Source: Isotricha intestinalis (lineage: Eukaryota; Ciliophora; Litostomatea; Vestibuliferida; Isotrichidae). Taken from it: a stretch of DNA of 17,071 nucleotides. A program made the translations under genes and the position numbers. The notes under the pieces were generated by a model. It did no database searches. It was not told where the DNA came from and worked only from the letters and a program-made list of their open reading frames with translations. Where the stretch lies: positions 1-17,071 of the forward strand of contig JAJJLU010004180.1 in NCBI GenBank assembly GCA_023807065.1. Reading direction: 5' to 3'. Below, piece after piece: positions 1 to 7,328 of the stretch (positions are counted from its first letter, which is position 1; every line of letters starts with the position of its first letter).

Positions 1-1340
1 ATTTTATTACAAACTATTATTTATTAATATATTTTATTACATACTATTATTTATTTATATATTTTATTACCCACTATAAGTTATTTAAATATTTTAATAC
101 TGACTATTATTTATTTATATATTTTATTACAAACTATTATTTATTAATATATTTTATTACATACTATTATTTATTTATATATTTTATTACCCACTATTAT
201 TTATTTATATATTTTATTACTATCTATTTATTAATATATTTTATTACCATCTATTATTTATTTATATATTTTATTACTGGCTATTATTTATTAATATATT
301 TTTATTACAAACTTATTGATTAATATATTTTATTACAAACTATTATTTATTTATTTATATATTTTATTACTCCCTATTATTTATTTATATATTTTATTAC
401 TCCCTATTATTTATTTATATATTTTATTACTAACTATTATTTATTTATATATTTTATTACTGCCTATTATTTATTTATATATTTTATTACTAACTATTAT
501 ATATTAATATATTTTATTACTATCTATTATTTATTTATATATTTTATTACAAACTTTTATTTATTTATATATTTTATTACAAACTATTAATGATTAATAT
601 ATTTTATTACCCACTATTATTTATTTATATGTTTTATTACCATCTATTATTAATTTATATGTTTTATTACTAACTATTATTTATTTATATGTTTTATTAC
701 TCCCTATTATTTATTAATATATTTTATTACAAACTATTATATTTATATGTTTTTTACTAACTATTATTTATTAATATATTTTATTACCCACTATTATTTA
801 TTAATATATTTTATTACAAACTGTTATTTATTAATATATTTTATTACCCACTATTATTTATTAATATATTTTATTACCCACTAATATTTCTTTATTTTTT
901 TTATTACTCTCTATTATTTATTTATATATTTTATTACTGCCTATTGATTAATATATTTTATTACTATCTATTATTTATTTATATATTTTATTACTTTCTT
1001 TTTTCTATTTTTTTTCTTACTTTCTTATTTCTTATTTTTTTATTTTACCCCCTTATTTTTTTATTTATTTTTTTACCATCTTCTTTTATTTAATAATTTA
1101 CATTCTTTTTTTATTAATAATCTCTTACTAACTATTTTTTTTATTTTCTTTTTTACTGCCTTTTATTATATTTATTTATCTTTTACTTTCTATCATTTAT
1201 AAAAATATTTATTTTACTCTCTTTTATTATATATTTGATTTTTACACACTATTTAATATTTATATTATTTTACATTCTATAAATAATATAATTCATTTAG
1301 TTACTTCCTAAAAATCAATAATTCAAATTACACACTAAAT
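1..1340. repeat. AT-rich tandem satellite, about 30-bp units, TTACnnnCT core
   Basis: About 46 head-to-tail units. From 1 to about 1000 there are about 34 well-conserved units of mostly exactly 30 bp, built as ATTTTATTAC, a variable triplet, then CTATTATTTATT and a short AT tail. From about 1000 to 1337 the AT spacer has diverged into T-rich sequence, but TTACnnnCT is still found at about 1017, 1045, 1073, 1098, 1125, 1153, 1183, 1214, 1242, 1270, 1301 and 1328, so spacing is 25-31 bp. The plus strand has very little G, giving strong strand asymmetry. An open frame of 63 codons at 316-507 is only the 30-bp repeat read as a ten-residue peptide repeat. The satellite could be subtelomeric, centromeric or an ordinary minisatellite; the sequence does not decide. 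Confidence 0.95.
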
Positions 1341-1384
1341 ATTAAAAATTATCAATTACTCTAAATCAGGAATATTTATTGTAT

Positions 1385-1522
1385 TTACCTTGCTTCACAT
1401 TTATCTAATTTAGGAACAATTATTTCTCCTTTTAAATCAAATTGTTCATTTATTTTTTTAAGAGATTCAATTGGATAATATTTATAATTATTTTCATTAT
1501 CATTTTTATAAACAGAATTATT
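1385..1522 (-). pseudogene. In-frame coding-like tail after the kinase stop
   Basis: Directly after the kinase TAA (1523-1525), the same frame stays open for 45 codons and then ends at another TAA (1385-1387). The conceptual tail is not low complexity: it reads NNSVYKNDNENNYKYYPIES and continues with mixed charged and hydrophobic residues to CEAR. Its base composition resembles the kinase rather than the flanking satellite. No AG acceptor lies just after the stop, so a small intron cannot remove it. The likeliest reading is a nonsense change that shortened the kinase. A sequencing error, a polymorphism or stop readthrough would look the same. Confidence 0.5.
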
Positions 1523-2632
1523 TTATTTTATTAATTTAATAGCATTAATAAAATTGAAAATATCTTCTTTCATTTTTGTTAATTTTGTTATTTTGTTTTC
1601 AATATCTTTATTAAAATCATTAATTTCTTTAATTTCTTCTTCAGAAAAACCAATTTGAGAAAAAAAAATAGCATGATGAAATTCTGAAAAATGTTGATTA
1701 TAACATATTAAACAAAGATTACATTTACAAACAGGACAATAACAAATTAATTCTTGTGAATGTTCTTTACATTGGAAATTAAATAAAGGTAAATTTGATT
1801 GATTTATTTGAATTATTTTATCTTCATTACTATTATAAAAAGGATGTTTAAAATAATTTTCCCAAGAAATTCTTTCATTAACATTTATAATTAACATTTT
1901 ATTAATTAAATCATCTAATTCTTGATTATCACTTGATTTTAATTTATTTTTCTTATTAATTTCTTGAATGATTTGAATCTCCGTTTGACCATTATAAGGA
2001 TATTCTTTAAATAACATATAATAAATTATAATACCTAAACTCCAAATATCACTTTTATAACCAATTAAATCGTTTTCTCCTTTTAAAACTTCTGGTACCA
2101 TTGTAAATAAAGTACCTTTTGAATTTATTAAATCCATCTTAGTTCCTTCAAATAATTTACTTAATCCAAAATGTGAAATTTTAAAACAAATTTTATCAAT
2201 TTTTGATTTATTTATTGATAATAATATATTTGAAAGTTTTAAATCTCTATGTATAATATTTTTGTTTTTCATTTCTTTAAAACTTTCATTTAAATTAATT
2301 AAAATTTCTTTTATTTCTTCTGTTGATAAATGACCTCCTCTTTTTTTAATATATTGTTCAAGAGACATTAAACATAATTCGAATACAAGATAATATGAAC
2401 CATTAGTTTCAATTGAATCAATCAATGAAATTGAATTTTCTGATTTTAATTCTTTCATAATTTTAATTTCATTTAAAATTGTATTTTCTGAAGTCTTCTT
2501 TTTTTTAATTTCTTTAATTGCAACATATTCATTATTTAATTTACTTTTTGCTCTATATACATCAGCAAATACTCCTAAACCAATTAATTCAATTTTAGAA
2601 TATTCATCCCATATATCTTTCATTTTCTTCAT
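1523..2632 (-). CDS. Protein kinase with C-terminal B-box zinc finger, possibly catalytically impaired
   Basis: The protein has 369 residues. Residues 12-265 form a Ser/Thr-type kinase fold: glycine loop GLGVFADV (18-25), VAIK lysine K40, a possible helix-C glutamate E55, HRDLKLSN (128-135), activation segment ending MVPE (178-181) where APE is usual, DIWSLG (195-200) and the late arginine R254. The magnesium-binding DFG motif reads HFG (His154), encoded by CAT, one base from GAT. Residues 288-319 match a B-box type 2 zinc finger (C288, H291, C299, C302, C307, C310, H314, H319), followed by a charged helical stretch (about 330-369) like the coiled coil after TRIM B-boxes. The kinase fold with a short activation loop is reminiscent of ULK- or CAMK-type kinases; this is inference. 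A coding-like tail continues past the stop, so the gene may be a decaying paralogue. Substrates are unknown. Confidence 0.88.
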   Translation of the reverse strand: MKKMKDIWDEYSKIELIGLGVFADVYRAKSKLNNEYVAIKEIKKKKTSENTILNEIKIMKELKSENSISLIDSIETNGSYYLVFELCLMSLEQYIKKRGGHLSTEEIKEILINLNESFKEMKNKNIIHRDLKLSNILLSINKSKIDKICFKISHFGLSKLFEGTKMDLINSKGTLFTMVPEVLKGENDLIGYKSDIWSLGIIIYYMLFKEYPYNGQTEIQIIQEINKKNKLKSSDNQELDDLINKMLIINVNERISWENYFKHPFYNSNEDKIIQINQSNLPLFNFQCKEHSQELICYCPVCKCNLCLICYNQHFSEFHHAIFFSQIGFSEEEIKEINDFNKDIENKITKLTKMKEDIFNFINAIKLIK

Positions 2633-2961
2633 TATTTAATTAATTTATAAAGAAAATTTTTAGTAAGTATTATTTAAATAACAAAAATTTTTTATACAAT
2701 TTATTTAATAAAAGTATTTGTGAAAGATTAAAGATACAATATTTTGATTTTATTTAAAACTAAAATATATTAAAGAAGAATTAAGGTGTTTTTTACAAAT
2801 TAATTGTCACTCTAGTGTAAATTGCTATTTTTTTAATTATTTTTTTTATACCTTTTTTTATTATTTTGATATAAAAGTTTATATTTTTATTTTTGTTAAA
2901 ATGAAATAAATATTAATTTTATAATAAAAAAAGGCAAATAATTCTTTTTATAATAAGCTTT
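2633..2961. other. Divergent intergenic region between kinase and membrane protein
   Basis: These 329 bp separate two divergently transcribed starts, so both promoters should lie here. I see only AT-rich sequence with T and A runs. A less AT-rich patch at about 2781-2825 contains small imperfect palindromes (ACAAATTAATTGT and CACTCTAGTG). A three-codon upstream frame (ATG AAA TAA) begins at about 2901 on the plus strand. No regulatory element can be assigned. Confidence 0.6.
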
Positions 2962-4161
2962 ATGGTTTCCCTTTTAACATTAAGTTTTACAAAAGAATTA
3001 TATATTATTCTTTTAGCAGTTATACCTTTATTAATAGAAAAAATATTAATTATCCAAGACAAAATAAAAACAAATGGAGAAATTTTTTCAAATAATCCAA
3101 ATTACACAAATTTATTAATGTATTTAGCTGAAATTTTTTCAATATTCATATATTTTTTGACAAAAATTTTTAAGAAAGAAGAAGAAAAAAAAAATGAAAA
3201 AATGATAAATTCAATAAAAAATTATAATGGTCTAACAAATTTTAAAGATGGAGGAGTTACTGGAAAACAACTTATTTATGTTTTATTATTATTATTCATT
3301 TGTTCATTATTTGATTTATTTTATAATACAAATTTCTCAAATGTTGTTCATGAATTTTTTAAATATGAACATTTAAAATTAACTAGTTTATTTACTTTTT
3401 GTACTTTTATGTCTAGAAAAATATTTTTTAAAAATAAATTTTATGCACATCATTATTTCTCTTTATTATTAATAATAATAATAATTCCAATTGAATGTTT
3501 TTCTTTTTTTATTTCAAAAGAAAAAATGACTCCTTTAGAATATATTGAAATTATTGGATTTGGTTTTTTAAGAGAAATGTTTCAATGTTTACAATTATGT
3601 ATAGAAAAATATTTAAATAATTATTATTTTATATCTTTTTATGGGTTAATGTTTTTTGAAGGAATAATTGGATTTATTTTAGTTTCATCAATTGAAGGTT
3701 TTAAGTATTATTTTAAATTAACTAATACTTTTTTAATTGATTTTTCAATTTTTAAAAAAGATATTTATTATATAATTTTTTCATTTATTACTTGTTTAGA
3801 TTTACTTATTTTTAATCTTATAAAAACTAATATAGTTTGCGAATTTTCTCCTGTTCATTATGGAATTATATTTTGTTTTTATGAATTAATTATTGCTGCT
3901 TATATTATAATTACTGAAAAAAAATATTTTGCACCACAAATTATTTTCACTATTCTTTCATTTTTATTTTTATTAATTGTAAATTGTATATTTTCTGAAA
4001 TTATTGAAGTTAATTGTTGTAATTTAAGTTTTAAAACAGAAAGAAAAATTGAAAGTAGAAATGCACGTCAAATTGATTCAGATTTTGAGCAAAATTCAGA
4101 TTGTGATAATGAAATAAAAAAACGTTTAATGGATGATGAATTATTTTTATCGACAAATTAA
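2962..4161 (+). CDS. Polytopic membrane protein, possibly a drug/metabolite-type transporter
   Basis: The protein has 399 residues and about nine or ten hydrophobic segments, near residues 12-29, 48-68, 103-122, 138-155, 162-186, 198-215, 220-245, 266-288, 296-318 and 325-346. A lysine-rich cytoplasm-like loop lies between segments two and three (about 69-102), with an acidic and basic soluble tail (about 350-399). The size, the roughly ten helices and the polar, proline-containing FSPVHYG late in the fold recall the drug/metabolite and nucleotide-sugar transporter superfamily. I cannot see a diagnostic motif, so this is inference and no substrate can be named. The N-terminus has no separate signal peptide; the first helix probably acts as anchor. 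The start is the first in-frame ATG after a stop-rich AT leader. Confidence 0.85.
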   Translation: MVSLLTLSFTKELYIILLAVIPLLIEKILIIQDKIKTNGEIFSNNPNYTNLLMYLAEIFSIFIYFLTKIFKKEEEKKNEKMINSIKNYNGLTNFKDGGVTGKQLIYVLLLLFICSLFDLFYNTNFSNVVHEFFKYEHLKLTSLFTFCTFMSRKIFFKNKFYAHHYFSLLLIIIIIPIECFSFFISKEKMTPLEYIEIIGFGFLREMFQCLQLCIEKYLNNYYFISFYGLMFFEGIIGFILVSSIEGFKYYFKLTNTFLIDFSIFKKDIYYIIFSFITCLDLLIFNLIKTNIVCEFSPVHYGIIFCFYELIIAAYIIITEKKYFAPQIIFTILSFLFLLIVNCIFSEIIEVNCCNLSFKTERKIESRNARQIDSDFEQNSDCDNEIKKRLMDDELFLSTN

Positions 4162-4356
4162 ATATTATATTTATCGGTTTATATATTTTTAGTATAAATT
4201 TATTTTATATTTAATTGAATCTGTTTTATATATTCATAAACCAAAATATAATCATATTAAAAAAATCAATCAAAAAAAAAACTTAAAAAATTAAAAAATT
4301 TCTTATTCTTAAAACATATTTAAAATTTCAAATCATAACAATAAAAAAGAATAAAT
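4162..4356. other. Convergent 3' spacer
   Basis: This short AT-rich spacer lies between the converging 3' ends of the membrane protein and the PGPGSY-repeat gene. Both transcripts must end here. The composition is too AT-rich to single out a polyadenylation signal. Confidence 0.5.
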
Positions 4357-5298
4357 TTATTGAACTTTCTTTTCTTCATCTTTTTCTTCTTTTTCAATAT
4401 ATTCATTTTCCTGATTATTTTTCTTATTCTCTTTCTTAACCTTATATCTCTTTTTATTAAACCCTTCAAAATCAGAGAAAAATTCATAAGCTCCAGGTCC
4501 AGGAGTGACTTCTCCACTTTTTAAATTGAATCTGCCACTAATACTTTTTCCTACATTACTAGCATATCTACTATTATAAACAATTCCACTTCCATTAATA
4601 AGAAAATTACTTTTATAAGAACCAGGCCCAGGATTTTTATTATAAGCATATTTGAATCTTTCACTTCCTGAGAATCTATTTTGAATACTATTACATAATT
4701 CACTAGAAGGATATTTCCCATTTTCATTAATTCCCATTTGTTTATAAGAACCAGGACCAGGAGTATCATATTTATTTCTTAAATCATATCTTCCTCTCAT
4801 GGAATATTTCAAAGAATCAGCACCAAAAACTTTATAAGGATTATATTGATTAGGACTTGGATAATTAGGAATTTTAGTAGATGGAATAATCATATTTTCA
4901 CGTCCAGTTCCGAAAGTATATTTTGGTGAATTACCGTATCTTCTATTCAAATCAAATTCACGAGGAATATTATATATTGAATCTGTCTTACCTCTCATTC
5001 CTCCTTTTGTAAAATCATTCTTTTGACCATATCCTAATCCTGCACTTCGCTTCTCCATCACTGATGGAAGGTTGTATATACTATCTACTCCCATTTTTGA
5101 ATATTTGAAACGCTCAGCTTTGGGAATTGTGTACATTTGCTTTGATGATGATGAATTTATGTTCACGTTCACTTTTGTTAATACTTCCGGATTGTAAAAT
5201 GGATCCTCTAATGGTTCTTTTGATTTTGATGACTTTTGATTTTTTTTTTCATCATTTGATTCTTTGTTGCTTTCTTTTGATACTTCTTTTTCTGACAT
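4357..5298 (-). CDS. STPGR (SHIPPO/ODF3-type) PGPGSY-repeat protein, probable axonemal microtubule protein
   Basis: The protein has 313 residues. It carries the sperm-tail PG-rich repeat signature: PGPGSY at 180-185 and 223-228 and PGPGAY at 266-271, about 43 residues apart. A related proline/tyrosine element, YPSPNQYNPY, lies at 146-155. Two further weakly repeated blocks, DSIYNLP (72-78) and DSIYNIP (106-112), precede it. The N-terminal 45 residues are rich in Lys, Glu and Ser and probably disordered; the C-terminal 35 are Lys/Glu-rich. Proteins with STPGR repeats (ODF3/CIMAP group) line axonemal doublet microtubules in flagellates, so a role in a cilium or flagellum is inferred. No membrane segment or signal is seen. 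The gene is a single exon. It is the best evidence in the window that the organism builds flagella. Confidence 0.9.
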   Translation of the reverse strand: MSEKEVSKESNKESNDEKKNQKSSKSKEPLEDPFYNPEVLTKVNVNINSSSSKQMYTIPKAERFKYSKMGVDSIYNLPSVMEKRSAGLGYGQKNDFTKGGMRGKTDSIYNIPREFDLNRRYGNSPKYTFGTGRENMIIPSTKIPNYPSPNQYNPYKVFGADSLKYSMRGRYDLRNKYDTPGPGSYKQMGINENGKYPSSELCNSIQNRFSGSERFKYAYNKNPGPGSYKSNFLINGSGIVYNSRYASNVGKSISGRFNLKSGEVTPGPGAYEFFSDFEGFNKKRYKVKKENKKNNQENEYIEKEEKDEEKKVQ

Positions 5299-5859
5299 TT
5301 TTTATTAGGTTATTTTTTTATTGAATTATTTTTTTCAAATTTTTATTATGAAAGAATAGGTTAATCATTAAATTTCCTTTTTTAAAAATGAGAAAAGATT
5401 GAATTTTCATTTGATAGAAGATATAAAAGTTGATTAAATTAATTTTAGAAAGAATGAATGATAGAGAAAAATAACATTAAATACACAAATTCAATAGATT
5501 TCAATGATAAAGTGTGAATAAAAATCATAAAATGTATTTCAATGATTACTTAAATAATAATATTTAATAAAATGAAAAAATGAAAATTTAAAAACTGCTT
5601 TAATGATAAAAATACTATTCTAAAAAATGAATATGAATAATTAAAATTAAAAGCAATAAATTTAATAAAGTTAAGAAATAACAATTAATATAGTTTAAAA
5701 CAATAAGAGAAATTATAATAAAAAATTTCACTTTTAATTTAAAAATAAAAATTATAAAAATTAAAAATCCATTTAAATAAACATTAAAAATATATAAAAG
5801 AACAAAAATAAATATATAATAAAGATAAAAAATAAAATCCCAAAAGCCTTTATAAAATT
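5299..5859. other. Intergenic region upstream of the STPGR gene, no gene seen
   Basis: These 561 bp lie between the 3' end of the RING gene and the start of the STPGR gene, both on the minus strand. The plus strand is A-rich with a moderate excess of purines and stops in every frame. No RNA gene or ordered repeat is visible. It should hold the STPGR promoter and the RING 3' untranslated region. Confidence 0.5.
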
Positions 5860-6909
5860 TTAATTAAAACTACTTTCTCCTTGAATATTAATATTAACAT
5901 GATTTCCATTATTATTATGTTGATTTAAATTTTCAGGATGTAATAAATCAGCAGTTGTAACATTAGGATTTCTATTAATATTATCATTCCTTTGAGCATT
6001 TCTTAAATTTCTTTGCCTTTCATATTCCGGATCATCAGTAGGTAATTCAAATCTACACAAAGGACAAGTATTATGTATATTTAACCATTTAGTAACACAT
6101 TCATCATGAAACATATGTCCACAAGGTAATAATATTGTTTTTTGTCCTTCATTTATATCCATTAAACATATTGAGCATGCTGGATATTCTATTTTTAAAG
6201 GATCTTTCTCATCTTTTTTACAATATTTTTTCTCCATTATAAAATGCTTTAATTTTTCTAATGATGTTTTTGATGCTGGAGGATTTCCTTGATGCTGATT
6301 CTGCATTGAATTTACAAATACTATTCTTGTCATTGGATTTAAAAAATTTGATATAAAATTTGAAGCAAAATTATCAAGGAAAAAATTTGTAGAAGGATTT
6401 TCAAATGTTTCATGACCTATTGGACCATTAAATACACTAAAATCAAAAGGAGCTCTGTTTACACTTCCTGCAAATGGAGAAACATTAAAAGGGATAAAAA
6501 ATTGGAAAAAGGGATGATTATGAGAATTTTGATTATTTTGATTATTATTTGTATTTTGATTATTTTGATTATTAATATTTTCATTATTATGATGATTGTA
6601 TTGATTTTGTGGAATTCCTCTTCTGGAATCACCATATAAATTATTAGTGGATCTATCATATAAATCAGTTGTAGGATGAAATTGTCTTGAAAATTCAGGT
6701 GGCAAATCTCTCATTGGAATTCTATAAGTTTTATCTACACTTTCTCTATTAAATTCACTATTTATTAATTCTGTACAATGTTTATGACCACATTGAGGAC
6801 ATTCACTTACTGTTTCTGATATTGGAACTAATTTTTTAAATCCTAATAAACACATTGGACATTTAAATGTCTTTGATACACATCTTAAACTATTCTCTCC
6901 TGAATCCAT
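5860..6909 (-). CDS. Zinc-ribbon plus RING-H2 E3 ubiquitin ligase, RNF126/RNF115-like architecture
   Basis: The protein has 349 residues. An N-terminal zinc ribbon has cysteine pairs at 17/20 and 37/40 (CPMC and CPQC). A long, probably disordered middle follows, with an Asn/Gln/His-rich run at about 101-132. The RING-H2 is complete at 245-285: C245, C248, C263, H265, H268, C271, C282, C285, with the conserved tryptophan W275. LPTDDPEYE (289-297) follows, as in many plant and animal RING ligases of the RNF126/RNF181 type. An N-terminal zinc finger joined to a C-terminal RING-H2 by a disordered linker is the layout of RNF126/RNF115, which ubiquitinate misfolded cytosolic or membrane clients. 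By analogy this is a cytosolic quality-control ligase. All metal ligands are intact. The gene is a single exon with an Asn-rich tail. Confidence 0.9.
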   Translation of the reverse strand: MDSGENSLRCVSKTFKCPMCLLGFKKLVPISETVSECPQCGHKHCTELINSEFNRESVDKTYRIPMRDLPPEFSRQFHPTTDLYDRSTNNLYGDSRRGIPQNQYNHHNNENINNQNNQNTNNNQNNQNSHNHPFFQFFIPFNVSPFAGSVNRAPFDFSVFNGPIGHETFENPSTNFFLDNFASNFISNFLNPMTRIVFVNSMQNQHQGNPPASKTSLEKLKHFIMEKKYCKKDEKDPLKIEYPACSICLMDINEGQKTILLPCGHMFHDECVTKWLNIHNTCPLCRFELPTDDPEYERQRNLRNAQRNDNINRNPNVTTADLLHPENLNQHNNNGNHVNINIQGESSFN

Positions 6910-7328
6910 TTTATTTCACTTTTTTAGTTTATTTATATTTTTTTTTACTTCTGGGGAATTTATTTGGGAATTATTTTTTTTATTCTAGAAGTTTTTTTTT
7001 GGTATATTTTTTTCATTTAAAAAAATTAATTTTTTTTTATTTTTTATATAATATCAATATAATTATTATATAATTTTTGAATGTTTTTTATTATTTATAT
7101 ATTTCATTATTGATTTTTTAATATAGTAAAATAATAAATATATTTATACATTAAACCAAATTTTTCTCATAATTAATCAAATTTTCCTAGAAATATAATA
7201 TAATTCTTAAATCATTACTAATATTTATATAAAAAAACAAATTAAAAATATAATAAATTTGTATTATTCATAATTAATTTACAGATTTTATATATATAAT
7301 CATTTATTAACAAATTATTTATATTTCA
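6910..7328. other. Divergent promoter region between RING ligase and ABC transporter
   Basis: These 419 bp separate two divergent starts. T-runs lie next to the RING start, together with a short less AT-rich patch (CTTCTGGGGAA at about 6950-6960). The side next to the transporter is alternating A and T, including TTATATATATAA (about 7288-7299), some 30 bp upstream of the ATG. Such strings are common in this genome, so TATA-box status cannot be claimed. Confidence 0.45.

Noticed and set aside
1..400. Telomeric repeat
   Set aside because: The unit is about 30 bp and very poor in G on the plus strand and only modestly G-containing on the other; it is not a short G-rich telomeric motif.
316..507. 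A 63-codon plus-strand frame with a ten-residue hydrophobic repeat
   Set aside because: It is the 30-bp satellite read in frame; 30 is a multiple of three, so the frame stays open by arithmetic, and no initiation context or family supports it.
1..1340. CRISPR array
   Set aside because: The spacers are three variable bases within a 30-bp AT satellite in a eukaryotic context; there are no long repeats with unique spacers and no cas genes.
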